Shown piece after piece: positions 41,623 to 52,200 of a DNA stretch of 64,000 bases. The position numbers and the translations under genes were made by a program. The notes below the pieces were generated by a model. The model ran no database searches, was not told the origin of the DNA, and was given only the letters and a program-made list of their open reading frames with translations. Position 1 is the first letter of the stretch. Each line of letters begins with the position of its first letter. Source of the stretch: Brettanomyces bruxellensis (lineage: Eukaryota; Ascomycota; Pichiomycetes; Pichiales; Pichiaceae); NCBI RefSeq assembly GCF_011074885.1, contig NC_054682.1, positions 124,001 through 188,000 of the forward strand, in the 5' to 3' direction.

Positions 41623-43425
41623 ATGCTTTTCAGATCATTGCTTATAGCTGCAGCTTCGGCTGTTTTCGTTCATGCTGATGATTCAGCAGCCGTTGCTCCA
41701 GAAGATTCTTCTGTTGTCAAACTTAATGGTGAGAACTTTGAAGATTTCGTGTCAACACATCCACTTGTTTTGGCTGAATTCTTTGCCCCATGGTGCGGTC
41801 ATTGTAAGCACTTGGGACCTGAATACGTTGCTGCTGCTGATGTTTTGGCTAAGAAGGATATTCCTTTGGTTCAAGTTGATTGCACTCAAGAAAGGGATTT
41901 GTGCTCTAAGTACGAGGTCAGAGGTTACCCAACAGTTAAAGTGTTTAGAGGAGCCCCTGATGCATTCACTGATTATCCTGGTGAGAGAAAATCCGATTCC
42001 ATCGTGAGCTACATGATCAAGCAGAGCCTTCCAGCTGTTTCTGTGTTCGATGACGCTGCTGATCTTCAGGAGGCAATTGATAATCTTAAGGATGTCATTG
42101 TTCTTCAGGTTCTTCCTGAAGGTGTCACTGTGGGTAACGATACTTTCTTTACCATTGCAAACTCTTTGAGAGATGATTTCACCTTCTTCAGCACCAACAA
42201 TTCCGAATTTGTGGACAAGTATGCTCCAAAGAGCGGAAAGAGACCTGGTTATGTTATCTTCAGACCGGACGAAGAATCATCCGATGCATCTATCTTTGAG
42301 GGCAAGATTATTGACAAGGATAATTTGGTTGACTTCATCAAAGTCGAGGCTAAGCCATTGTTCGGCGAGGTTAATGGTGGTTCTTTCCGTGCTTACATGG
42401 CTGCAGACATTCCACTTGCATACTACTTCTACAATGAGGTTGAGCAGCGTGGTGAAGTTGCTCCATTAATGCAAAAGCTTGCCAGAGAATACAGAGGAAA
42501 GATTAACTTTGCTGGATTGGACGCCACTAAGTTTGGTGTCCATGCCAAGAACTTGAACATGGAGGAGAAATTCCCATTGTTTGTCATTCATGACGTCAAG
42601 GAAAACCTTAAGTACGGAATCTCCCAAGACACAGAGCTCGACAACGACAAGATTCCTGACTTCGTTGCTGACTTTGTTGCCGGCAAGTTGGACCCAATTG
42701 TTAAGTCAGAACCAATTCCAGAGGTTCAGAACAGCTCCGTTTACCACTTGGTTGGATACGAGCATGATAAAATCATTGCATTGCCAAAGGATGTGCTTGT
42801 TAAGTACTATGCACCATGGTGTGGTCACTGCAAGCGTTTGGCACCTATTTTCAAGGCTTTGGCTGATGTTTATGCTGCCGATGAAGCTTCCAAAGACAAG
42901 GTTGTTTTGGCTGAGATTGACCACACTGCCAATGATATTCCTGGTGTTGATATTCAGGGTTACCCAACCTTGATCTTGTATCCAGCTGATGGTTCTGAGC
43001 CAGTTGAATTCCAGGGACAGAGAACTTTGGAAGGCATGGCCAATTTCATCAAGGAACAGGGAAGTTTGAACATTGATGGAGTTGCTTTGCATGATGAGCA
43101 GGAGGCTGTTAGAAAGGCCGAGGAGGAGAAGAAGGCTGAAGAGGAAAAGCAAGAGGTGCAGGCTGACGAAAGTGTTGTTGATTCTGCATCTTCTTCTGAG
43201 GAAACTACTTCAACTACTACGACTACCACCGCTGCTGCCGTTTCATCTGATGCCGAGAAGGCCAAGGAAGCCCCAAAGACTGAAGAAAAGACTGAGGAAG
43301 CTGATCCTATAGCTGCAGTGTACGCTAAGATTGGAGAGGCCAAACAATTCGTCTTGAAGGAAAAGGATGCCCTTTTGGCCAAGGTCCAAGGTGTTATCAA
43401 TGGGGAGAACCACGATGAGTTGTGA
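41623..43425 (+). CDS. PDI1: Protein disulfide isomerase
   Basis: Pdi1 is the ER oxidoreductase that forms and shuffles disulfides. It has a signal peptide (MLFRSLLIAAASAVFVHA) and two catalytic thioredoxin domains with WCGHC motifs, a (first Cys about residue 58) and a' (first Cys about residue 400), with two inactive b domains between. It ends in the ER-retrieval signal HDEL. After the a' domain there is a long Glu/Lys/Ala tail with a Ser/Thr run (TTSTTTTTT), about 100 residues before HDEL. That makes 600 aa against 522 in S. cerevisiae. Codon choice is biased toward T- and G-ended forms, as in highly expressed genes. Confidence 0.97.
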   Translation: MLFRSLLIAAASAVFVHADDSAAVAPEDSSVVKLNGENFEDFVSTHPLVLAEFFAPWCGHCKHLGPEYVAAADVLAKKDIPLVQVDCTQERDLCSKYEVRGYPTVKVFRGAPDAFTDYPGERKSDSIVSYMIKQSLPAVSVFDDAADLQEAIDNLKDVIVLQVLPEGVTVGNDTFFTIANSLRDDFTFFSTNNSEFVDKYAPKSGKRPGYVIFRPDEESSDASIFEGKIIDKDNLVDFIKVEAKPLFGEVNGGSFRAYMAADIPLAYYFYNEVEQRGEVAPLMQKLAREYRGKINFAGLDATKFGVHAKNLNMEEKFPLFVIHDVKENLKYGISQDTELDNDKIPDFVADFVAGKLDPIVKSEPIPEVQNSSVYHLVGYEHDKIIALPKDVLVKYYAPWCGHCKRLAPIFKALADVYAADEASKDKVVLAEIDHTANDIPGVDIQGYPTLILYPADGSEPVEFQGQRTLEGMANFIKEQGSLNIDGVALHDEQEAVRKAEEEKKAEEEKQEVQADESVVDSASSSEETTSTTTTTTAAAVSSDAEKAKEAPKTEEKTEEADPIAAVYAKIGEAKQFVLKEKDALLAKVQGVINGENHDEL

Positions 43426-43663
43426 TTTTTGGAGAATATTGAATATATAGTGTTAAATTATAATTTATATAGCTACCTGGGATAAGAAATAAAGTGGTTG
43501 CTATATCTTTTTGTTCGTGCTTCCTTGTTGTAGTTTTTTATGATGTTATACAGGTGGCATGTTTTGCTTTGTCATCTTCAGCATACATCCCATTCATATT
43601 TTAGTCATTTATTATATCCCGCAATCAGCGGGAGTGTGGCTCTATATAATTACTCATCCACCT

Positions 43664-44836
43664 TTAATCACGACCTCTGATTGTTTCCTTTCCCCCATCC
43701 ACTATTACGCTAGATGCCTTTGTCAGTCTGTTCATGATAGCCAACCCCTCGTGATCCTCCGGAACACCTTCAACAAATATGTAATCAACTCCTAACTCAT
43801 CAACCTCCCTGAGTTCTGCAAACATATTCTTCTGTATAGCTTTTCCTGAACGGCCCAAATCTCTCACAACTTGGAAAACTCCATCTTCCGGCTCCGCAAA
43901 CCGCTTAGAACGAAGAAGTGCAATCTTCTTCCCATTCAACCGATGCTCAGCAATATAGTTGTGGGTCGCATCTGTACCATTTCCACTGTTTAAGAACATC
44001 ACAACCTGTGCCGTAGGCGAATAGTGTCTGTATTTCATTCCAGGAGTCCTCACTGGTTCATTTTTTCCTGCCACCTTCTTCACATGAATAATCTTCTGCC
44101 AGAAAGGTCCTCCAACCTCTTTGATTTTCTCCATTGGAACTCCACCAGGTCTAAGAAGCATTGGTGGATCGACAGTACCATCTACCACAGTGCTTTCAAG
44201 GCCAACATCACATGCACCCCCATCTAAAATAAGTGGAATTCTGTCTTTAAGATCATGGTAAACATGGGCTGCCTGAGTTGGAGAAGGACGTGTTGATGCA
44301 TTTGCAGATGGTGCTGCTATTGGTATGCCACTAATCGAAATAAGAGCACGAGCAATTGGATGAACAGGCATTCTCACTGTGAATGTGGGTCCATGTGCTG
44401 TGACTGCAGGTGAGATGGGGCTTTTGTTTGAATCCCCAACCGGAAGCACAATTGTTAAAGGGCCAGGCCAAAACTTTTCAATGAGAGGTTTATATACCTC
44501 TGGTATCTCCTGGCCCGGGGCTAAAAGCTTACTCCTTAACATCTCGATAGATGAAATATGTGAAATTAATGGATTATCTGCCGGTCTGTGTTTTGCTGCA
44601 TATATTGCTTTTACACTCTCCGTGCAAAGTGAAGAACCACCTAATCCATAAACTGTCTCTGTAGGGAAAGCAACAACACCACCAGGCTGCTGCAAAATTT
44701 TAGCGGCCTTAATTAACGCATTCTCAGTGCTTGTATCTGTAACTGATAGCTTCCCCTCGGGTGAAAAGTGAATCGAATCCCGATCAACTTTAATGACCTG
44801 AGTGCTCAGATCATCTGTATATACTGGTTTAGCCAT
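43664..44836 (-). CDS. SUA5: Threonylcarbamoyl-AMP synthase Sua5
   Basis: Sua5 makes threonylcarbamoyl-AMP from threonine, bicarbonate and ATP, the first step of the t6A37 modification of ANN-decoding tRNAs. The YrdC domain spans ~35-235 (GGVVAFPTETVYGLGG, IYAAKHRPADNPLI, SANASTRPSPTQAAHV). A linker and the Sua5 C-terminal domain follow (RTPGMKYRHYSPTA linker). The first ATG is 44836 (390 aa; S. cerevisiae 426 aa). The frame stays open another 58 codons upstream with no ATG, and that stretch resembles a mitochondrial presequence. The gene ends 238 bp after PDI1, convergent. Confidence 0.93.
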   Translation of the reverse strand: MAKPVYTDDLSTQVIKVDRDSIHFSPEGKLSVTDTSTENALIKAAKILQQPGGVVAFPTETVYGLGGSSLCTESVKAIYAAKHRPADNPLISHISSIEMLRSKLLAPGQEIPEVYKPLIEKFWPGPLTIVLPVGDSNKSPISPAVTAHGPTFTVRMPVHPIARALISISGIPIAAPSANASTRPSPTQAAHVYHDLKDRIPLILDGGACDVGLESTVVDGTVDPPMLLRPGGVPMEKIKEVGGPFWQKIIHVKKVAGKNEPVRTPGMKYRHYSPTAQVVMFLNSGNGTDATHNYIAEHRLNGKKIALLRSKRFAEPEDGVFQVVRDLGRSGKAIQKNMFAELREVDELGVDYIFVEGVPEDHEGLAIMNRLTKASSVIVDGGKETIRGRD

Positions 44837-45010
44837 TGTAGAAAGCCTCCTCAATGAAAAAAGTGCAAATCTAAAATGTCTACACACACAACCCTTGTTA
44901 TATATCGATCTGTTAAGTTCAAACGTTCTGCAAATAGGTTTTTTGTTGGTGTAACCATGTGCAACGGAATTTGTAAAAGATGTTATCAGCAGGCGAATGA
45001 AGTTTTTCAC
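44837..45010 (-). other. In-frame non-AUG extension of SUA5, presequence-like
   Basis: 58 sense codons lie between a TAA (45011-45013) and the SUA5 ATG. They encode 11 Lys/Arg, a single Glu and no Asp, with many Ser/Thr/Leu/Phe and an Arg-rich end (ALFSLRRLST). Near-cognate codons include ATT (codon 5), ACG (codon 29) and TTG (codon 53). Yeast Sua5 also serves mitochondria, so a non-AUG-initiated mitochondrial form is plausible. This is inference. Confidence 0.4.
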
Positions 45011-45433
45011 TTAGCACTTATATCCGTCTTGGTATCACATTTTCCCCTTTTTGTAAGCAATCGGCTGTCCCTAACGCATCCGTACACCGTCTACAAATCG
45101 GGACTTCTCATTTGATTACATATGGTGTGAGTACTTATTTCGTCTGCGTTACAATATCAAGATGATTTGTTGCTTTCTGATTGTAATTACGGTAATAATA
45201 TTAAATGATTTATTTGCGGTGAATTAGTGTATAATTATCGTAAATCCCATAAATGTTAAGTCCTATCTCGCCGCTTTGACTGTCATCGCAATTTTTTTTT
45301 TTTGGTCTTCTTTCTGCATACGTAAACACTTTATTAGGTGTCTCTGATGACAATTGAAAATACTTTTTAATCATTTCACTTTCAGTACTTAGACCTCAAA
45401 TTTAAGCATAACCCTATTTGGTTTTTCTTCAAT
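45011..45433. other. SUA5-GRH1 divergent promoter
   Basis: This A/T-rich region holds a T12 run at about 45292-45303. A TATA-like GATATAAG reads toward SUA5 near 45021-45028. No RNA gene is seen. Confidence 0.5.
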
Positions 45434-46828
45434 ATGTTTGGGTTAGCAAAGAAATTGGTGTCGACAATCGAAAATCAAGCGTCGAACTATCTCAGTAATG
45501 GAGTCTCTAATATAAACAATCGTCCAGGTGTGGATTTGACAGACGGTGTTGGATTAAGAGTTCTTCATGTTGAAAAGGGTTCTCTTGGAGAAAAGTATGG
45601 ATTTGAAAGTTGGTTTGATTTCATTACCGCAGTGAATGGAAAGCCAATAGAAACTTTTTTCAGAAAAGGTACGGCTCTTAATAGCAATCCATATTCTGGA
45701 ATGAATCCTGGCGAGCAGCCGCAAGTTCAGTCGGTGGAATTGCAGCAACAATTTGACAAGATAAATATTGACCCAGTGAACGTTGATTTTTCACTTTTCT
45801 TGGACTTTTTAAACTCCGTCATCAATGTGTATCATGATGATCTTATATTTACTGTCTGGTCTGCTAAAGGTGGCGTTGAGAGGCAAATAACCATTCCAAA
45901 CGGATTATTACACCTTGAGAGAAAAAGTCAGCTTGAGGAAGTTAGTCTTTCCCCTCAAACCTCCAGAAATAATCAGAAGCCTGTTACGTGTTCTTCGTTA
46001 AAAAATATACAAATTAGTCTTCAACTTACGGTACTATCTGCTTCTTCGTTTGTTTGGCATATTCTTCATGTGCAGCCTAATTCTCCCGCTTTTGTCGCAG
46101 GAATAATGCCAGATGAATACATAATTGATTGTGAGAACGGCAAATTATCAACTGGCGGAGAAGATTTATTAGGTAGGGTTATTGTTGCCGCGTACAATAG
46201 ATGGAAACTGCAGAGTACTAATAGCAACGACGCGGAACCTTGTTCATTGGTTCTTTACGTTTATAATCACGATTATGATATAATACGTCCAGTGACAATA
46301 TATCCAAATGAACACTGGGGTGGTAGAGGACTTTTAGGATGTGATATTGGTTATGGCCTTCTACATCGTATTCCTGAAGTACTAGGTAAGTTTGCCGCTG
46401 GAAAAGCATCTTCTCCACCGCCAAATTTTGCGCCTGGAAGTGTGATGTTCAACCAAAAAAATCAGCTAAATGGAAATCCTGATCAGAATAAAGATGCCAT
46501 ACCTTCAAATTCTACTCTTCTGCCAGCGACCGAAAAATTACTTCGTCCGGCTGCTAGAGCACCTTTATTTAGTAACTCCCAGGTCAGTCTTGATGATGCA
46601 AACACTGCAACAAAGCCTCCTCTTCCTCCTGTCAAAAGTCCTAGAAAAGTTAGGCATAAAAGTAAATCAAAATCCGATAAAAGTAGGGCATCAGCCCTAG
46701 AAGACTATTTCAAAGAGGAGACAGAGAAATCAAGAGCCATAGATGGTCCATCTGCCATTTCTAAAACAAGTTCTGGCGCTGTCCCTCCTCCTCCTAGAAT
46801 CGGGACAAGAAAAACTGAAGAAAAGTAG
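45434..46828 (+). CDS. GRH1: GRASP-family Golgi/ER-exit-site protein Grh1
   Basis: Grh1 is the yeast GRASP65/55 homologue at the cis-Golgi and ER exit sites and acts in unconventional secretion. It opens with MFGLAKKLVSTIENQ, an amphipathic helix that in yeast Grh1 is N-acetylated for membrane binding. Two GRASP PDZ domains follow: the first around 35-165 (LRVLHVEKGSLGEKYGFESW, split by a linker) and the second around 180-300 (FVWHILHVQPNSPAFVAGIM; HWGGRGLLGCDIGYGLLHRIP). The C-terminal ~140 residues are Pro/Ser/Lys-rich with PPLPP and VPPPPR motifs. At 464 aa it is longer than S. cerevisiae Grh1 (372 aa), mainly in this tail. Confidence 0.93.
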   Translation: MFGLAKKLVSTIENQASNYLSNGVSNINNRPGVDLTDGVGLRVLHVEKGSLGEKYGFESWFDFITAVNGKPIETFFRKGTALNSNPYSGMNPGEQPQVQSVELQQQFDKINIDPVNVDFSLFLDFLNSVINVYHDDLIFTVWSAKGGVERQITIPNGLLHLERKSQLEEVSLSPQTSRNNQKPVTCSSLKNIQISLQLTVLSASSFVWHILHVQPNSPAFVAGIMPDEYIIDCENGKLSTGGEDLLGRVIVAAYNRWKLQSTNSNDAEPCSLVLYVYNHDYDIIRPVTIYPNEHWGGRGLLGCDIGYGLLHRIPEVLGKFAAGKASSPPPNFAPGSVMFNQKNQLNGNPDQNKDAIPSNSTLLPATEKLLRPAARAPLFSNSQVSLDDANTATKPPLPPVKSPRKVRHKSKSKSDKSRASALEDYFKEETEKSRAIDGPSAISKTSSGAVPPPPRIGTRKTEEK

Positions 46829-47010
46829 TGTTGATAAAGTTTTTATATATGAATATGTCAATTAACTCGATAAATATGAAATATTGCTAGATGTGCTAGA
46901 TTTGTAATTGTCATTGATTATAAATGTGGTTTCCAACTCTTCACCATGGAAATCATTAACTGCTCAAGTGGTTCATTATGAATTGGAAATGACAATCAAA
47001 AAATAAAGTC

Positions 47011-47015
47011 AAAAA
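47011..47015 (-). terminator. Pol III oligo-T terminator of tRNA-Leu
   Basis: Five T residues on the minus strand start seven bases after the tRNA 3' end. Confidence 0.65.
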
Positions 47016-47021
47016 TTAATT

Positions 47022-47104
47022 GCATACTGCAGGATTCGAACCTGCGCACTCACATGAGTAACAGATCTTGAGTCTGTCGCCTTAGACCGCTCGGCCAAGT
47101 ATGC
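47022..47104 (-). tRNA. tRNA-Leu (anticodon CAA), no intron
   Basis: The 83-nt minus-strand cloverleaf has a long variable arm. The acceptor stem is GCATACT/AGTATGC. The anticodon stem-loop is ACAGA-CTCAAGA-TCTGT with anticodon CAA (reads UUG), the variable arm is ACTCATGTGAGT and the T arm is GCAGG-TTCGAAT-CCTGC. In S. cerevisiae tRNA-Leu(CAA) genes carry an intron; none is present here. The R LTR and copia element lie just upstream of the tRNA, starting 145 bp from its 5' end. Confidence 0.95.
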
Positions 47105-47248
47105 TTGTGTGACTATGTAAATGGTCGGACTGAAGGTAACAAAATATTATTTTTTTAATAACCTGAAGTATAAGGATTCTTTAGATGATTACCAAATCCG
47201 TCTAAAGATATATATAATAGATTAATAAGATTGTTATCTGATACTTTT

Positions 47249-47279
47249 TGTCGGACATATGAGAATATTACCTAGTATT
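47249..47279 (-). mobile_element. Solo R-family LTR, part 1 (split by copia insertion)
   Basis: This begins TGTCGGACATATG, the reverse complement of the 3' end of the R LTR at 247-855, and is interrupted after 31 bp by the copia element. The LTR's own target duplication CTTTT is at 47244-47248 and, on the other side, at 54767-54771. The last five bases (GTATT) are the copia target site. Confidence 0.93.
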
Positions 47280-47838
47280 TGTCAGAGTATATAAATCCCG
47301 TGTGACATTTGTATCTACTTAATTGCTCACATATCTCTGTGCCGTAGCACTACCGAGCGCGCAGATGCCCAAGGTTATGAACGGGATTGGCCATATAGTT
47401 CGGATATAGAAAAGACTTCTGTTGCATAGAATGACCCCCATAACAAAATAGGGTCCTTACGAACACGTTTGTAATCCAGCGAGAACCCGAAGGTTACTCT
47501 TGGTTTCAGCTGAAGGTTCACTTCAAGATGGATTTCCTTATAAGAATATGTATTGCAAATTACACAATAAAGTCGTCGTCCCTTCTAAGAGACACATAGT
47601 ATATAAGGAAAAAGTAGTACATACATATAAGAGATATTTTTCCGCAGAAGTGGAATAGGTCATTCTCAGCCGAAAGTAGATTAGGGAGAAATTTATTTCA
47701 CAGGAAAAATTTCCCAGCGGATTATTTCTTCTATCTGTCTGAACATTAATTTGATTCACATATTATAAATCAAATACCAGTTGAACCTTTATGCGTTATT
47801 AACATATGAAACATTATTATAACTCATAGGTTCCGACA
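47280..47838 (-). repeat. Copia LTR, 3' copy relative to the element
   Basis: On the plus strand it reads TGTCAGAG...TTCCGACA, with TG...CA ends. An open 73-codon frame (47538-47759) recurs in all three copies of this LTR and is explained by repeat identity. Confidence 0.95.
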
Positions 47839-49200
47839 CGCTCCCTTGATTTGTAACATCTGAATAAGCATGTGCCTTAGTTTATCCATGACCTTGATAG
47901 TTATTGGTTTAGTAAGCAAATCAGCTAATTGGTTTTCTGTGCCAACATGCCTGATGACAAACTTCTTTCGATTAAATCTCTCTTCAAGACATTTAAGCCT
48001 GACTGCATATGGCTTTGCCTTTGGCGAAAAATTACCGAAGACTATTGTATCTATGGCAGACTTGTTGTCGACTAGTAACTCAGGACAATGAACCTTTCCT
48101 TGATAAGCAGAAATAAATTTCATCAAAGGATGGAACCATTCTAACTCATCAGTTAAGAAATTGATGGCTTGTAATTCAGCTTCGGTAGAAGACTTGCACA
48201 CCAGTGGAGTGTAGTGACTTCTCCAATGAACTGGCGCATTAGCAAACATGATAAAATAACCATTCATCGATTGACGAGTAATTGGATCTTGCGCATAGTC
48301 ACTATCCGAATAGCAAATTAGATGATTAAGCTTATCGGCGTCAGTGTTCTGATAAACAATTGTCCTGAATCTCGAAAAATAGAGATATCGAATTGTGTGA
48401 ATCACCTGTTCTCTTACTAAATCATGTGGATAAGTAGAGAATCTTGCTAAATAATCAACTGCATAAGCAATGTCTGGTCGAGTCATAGTAGAGACATAAA
48501 GTAAACAACCAATCTTGCGTCTATAATCCGTAACTCTTTTATCCAATTCCTCTTGAGTTAATTTCAACGGGTGTTGATCCATATCAAAATAAAAGTTAGG
48601 ACTCAACGGTGTAGCGCATTTTCGTGTCATCTCAATCTTCAGTTTCTCAACAAACTCTTCAATGTAAGAGGACTGACATAAACTAATTCTTCCAACACGA
48701 CCATTTTTAAGTCTCTCCACCTTAAGATCTATACCTAAAAATCTTTGAACATATGTCTTTGGATCTTGTTCGATGATCTTTAATTCATAAGCTTTCTGTA
48801 AGTGCTTAGTGACCTTCTCAAGAATAGATTTGGTCGATGCACCTATAATAATATCATCCACAAATAGACCAACCACGCAATCTGTTTTTCCCTTGACATC
48901 TTTATGAATGTATGTGGAAGGAAATGGGCTCGAATATTCAAATCCAATCTTAGCCAAATATGCCTTGATTGTCTCGTGCCATAATTTTCCAGATTGCTTG
49001 AGACCATATAAGGCTTTGTTAAGCCTGTACACCACCCTCTTACCGGTTGATACATCGGAAGGTTTGACAGAACTATGATAGCCCTGTGGCTGATAGATGT
49101 ACAATTCGGTATCAATTGGACTATTAAGATAAGCCGTTTNAACATCAAACTGTGCCATGAACCAGTGTTGTGTAGCAATAAGAGCAAGAATGCTCCTCAT
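47824..49200 (-). CDS. Copia Pol, reverse transcriptase and RNase H part
   Basis: This holds the RT palm (FMAQFDV near the start, and the catalytic VGLFVDDIII, the YVDD box in FVDD form) and RNase H (YSDSDYAQD; KSSTEAELQAIN). It ends just inside the 3' LTR. The ATG at 49200 is internal to Pol and not a true start: the conserved RT residues before it lie in the preceding frame and in the same frame just upstream, so this is the continuation of the 49205-52333 frame after a one-base shift. One undetermined base lies at 49140. Confidence 0.88.
   Translation of the reverse strand: MRSILALIATQHWFMAQFDVXTAYLNSPIDTELYIYQPQGYHSSVKPSDVSTGKRVVYRLNKALYGLKQSGKLWHETIKAYLAKIGFEYSSPFPSTYIHKDVKGKTDCVVGLFVDDIIIGASTKSILEKVTKHLQKAYELKIIEQDPKTYVQRFLGIDLKVERLKNGRVGRISLCQSSYIEEFVEKLKIEMTRKCATPLSPNFYFDMDQHPLKLTQEELDKRVTDYRRKIGCLLYVSTMTRPDIAYAVDYLARFSTYPHDLVREQVIHTIRYLYFSRFRTIVYQNTDADKLNHLICYSDSDYAQDPITRQSMNGYFIMFANAPVHWRSHYTPLVCKSSTEAELQAINFLTDELEWFHPLMKFISAYQGKVHCPELLVDNKSAIDTIVFGNFSPKAKPYAVRLKCLEERFNRKKFVIRHVGTENQLADLLTKPITIKVMDKLRHMLIQMLQIKGACRNL
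47841..47847 (-). other. Candidate polypurine tract of the copia element
   Basis: AAGGGAG on the minus strand, two bases before the 3' LTR, is in the position where plus-strand DNA synthesis is primed. Confidence 0.5.
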
Positions 49201-49204
49201 GATC

Positions 49205-52200
49205 TCAGGTCGAAGTGTTCGGGGAAAAAGTCAAGGTGTATGTTGACTCCTTCTGGTGGTCGCCGTGAGCAACGAGTCTCGCTTTGAACCGACCATCTGA
49301 CTTGATGTTGAAGACCCAACCTGTGGAGACCGTCCGGCTCAAAATTCTAGGATCATCTGTAATAATAGGTTTGGGATCCCAGGTGCAATGTTTCCGATGA
49401 GAGTTAAACTCATCAGCAATTGCTGCTTTCCACTTTGCAGCTCCATCATTACTGCTTATCGCCTTCTTGTAGCTACTTGGTGTAACTGCCAGGTGAACAT
49501 CACTTAGCAACACTTGGGTGACCTTGAGCTTCTTGTGTTTAACCGCATAACGCCAGCGGCCTTTTGCTTTCAGCCTAGATCTACCTGTGCCGATCGGTGG
49601 CACCGTGCTGTCATATCGGTCCAGATCGCCATCATCATGAAATTGACGTTTTCTAGTTAATGGTCGATTCAATGAACGCATATTACGACCTTGCCACGAT
49701 GGTAAGCTATTCCCTTTAGAAGATGTAACTTCAGACTTTTTACCAGCCACGGAAGAAGACGTCTCACTGCTCGTTTTTCCGGAATCGAGTCTTGGAGGAT
49801 GTGGGTAATCTTGAGGTGATTTATCTCCGTGTTTGGCTTGCTTGATTGAAGAGTTTGGCATCAGCTGACTGCCAGCGCTCTTGTCGTCTGATGTTATAGT
49901 GCGTGCGACTGAATGCTCCGTATGCTTTCGTTGTTCGATCCCTGCCTTAACAGGATCTGCACCCTTCGGCTTCTGATTGTCTTCAGTCCATGCATCTAAC
50001 TTGCATGTATCAGAAACTCCAACTTTCACATGCTTACCGAAGCTATCCGATGGATTTAAAGTTTGCAAAGAGTCCCCTGACTCCTTTGCAGTGGAAACAA
50101 CAGTTGGTTTAAAATTTGCTCTACCATTGGTAGTAGTGTTACCACCTTTAGTAGAGCGACCATTTGATTTATTCAACTTGTCGCTCTGTGCACCCTCGCG
50201 TCTTTTCCGAGAACGCTTTGGATGCTTAGCCCTACCAGCATTTTGGCTAACGAGCGACTTTCCGGNATTCTTCGCCTCGACCCTTACCTCGGGTGGAAGT
50301 TTCTTGTAGTGTATTCCGGAAGTCGAATGATCTCCTGGNTCCAGGTCGAAAAGAGAAGTACCTTCTACATCCTTTCTTTCGTCTGGGGCCTGGTTAGTCT
50401 GAGGTTCATCATCAGACAGCTCACGTGAGTCGTCATCTGAGTAATCCTCAGGCTCGGAAGAAGAGTCTTGCATACTGACGTTGTCAGGGGTCCAGTCCGG
50501 GTCGTTGTCAGACTCATCCGTACTTAAATTTCCAGGATGATCCGTCGACTCGTGGAAAGACTGAGTATCTCCAGGTGAGGTATCAATGACAATGGTATCG
50601 TCTGTAACCTTAGGAGGTTCTGCTTCTATTTCCTCTTTAGCAAGGGAAGACGTAGTGAGCGCTCCAGCCTTTGAAATATTTTCTTTAGGGCGAGTGTCTA
50701 TCAACTCATCTTCAGGGGTAGCAGGTCTCGTGTCGATACTTGAATCGATACGCGACGTCCTTTCGACAGCGGGTGACAATGTTAAATCATTTTCAACCTG
50801 ATCGTCAGCAAGCAATGCTGCTTCGTCGCAACTTAATGGTGCTTCCTCTGACTCTAGATCGGCAAATATTTGAAAACGCGGATCATAAAGTTCCATAAGA
50901 GGGTCATCATTCAAAGTTCGATGATTCAAGCAGTAATCCACATACAACATGGGCGTCTTGAGAAAACTCACGCTCCTTGAATAAACATGACTGCCAAATC
51001 GCAAATCTCCCGGAGTGTTTGGAACAAAGACATGAGAGCCAAAAGNGTTTGGATCAAATCCTAAATATATTCCTTCATTACCTCTAGTGTGAAGCTTGGG
51101 TAAGTAATCCGGNGGTTGAGTAACAACGCAATATTCGCCAAAAACATGTATATCCTTTGCCTTCAATGGAGTCTTCACTCCCAGTGCCATTACTGGACTA
51201 GTGTCAATGCTCTTCTGGTAGAGGTGGTTGCGTATAAAGATAGAATATGACGCTGCCTCTTTCCAAAATGCGTTAGGAACTTTTCCAGCCTGTAACATAG
51301 CACGAGTGTCATTCATTATTGTCAAATTCAACCGTTCTGCAACACCGTTGGATGCCGACATGTATCCTGAGGTCGTATGATGTTCCACACCTTTTCGCTC
51401 AAGAAGTGTCTTCATTGCAGCGTTCAGGTATTCAGTGCCCTTATCAGAATAGAGTTTGTGCACTCTGTACCCTTGTTCGCTGAACTGATTTTCCACCCAA
51501 TCCAAGTATTTGGCGACCGCCGCGGTAACATCATTCTTATGAGCCAGGAAGTAAATTGTAGTGAACTTCGTAAACTGGTCCTTGAAAGTAACAAAGTAAC
51601 CTTGGTCGCCTTTCTTAGCGTGCAGATTGACAACACAAACATCTGTATAAACCATATCAAACGGTACTGGGCGCAAATAATAATCACGAGAATATTCGAC
51701 TGCATCAGCACGTCTCGCTTTTGCCCGTAAGCATCTTGCGCAACCATGATCCGCTGTGTGCTTTAGCTCATTTTTCTCCTCCTTGGAAACAGAGATCGTT
51801 CCGTGAGAGATAGAGTCTCGAATCAGCTTTGTATTGGCATGTCCTAGTTTTAAATGTAAATTATTGATTGCCATTTGACCACCGCCAACAATGAATTGGT
51901 TGTAGTCGCCAGGAATATACCATAGCTTGTCGATTTGAATAAGCTGTATGCACTCTTCACCAACATTTAGAACCTTCGAATAACTTTGAGAAGTAGTTCC
52001 GAAGTCATGATGATAGATTTGAGTACTGCACTCTGGACATTTGTTTATATCGTCTTCTGAAAGAATAGTTGGGGCACCCTCGTAATAATAAGCATCAACT
52101 GAGAGTAAATTTCCAGTATAATTCAAGATCAACCTGCCTAGACCCTCTAGATTTTTCGTTGAATGATCGTAGGCTATTGATTGAATATTGTCGGATTCTG

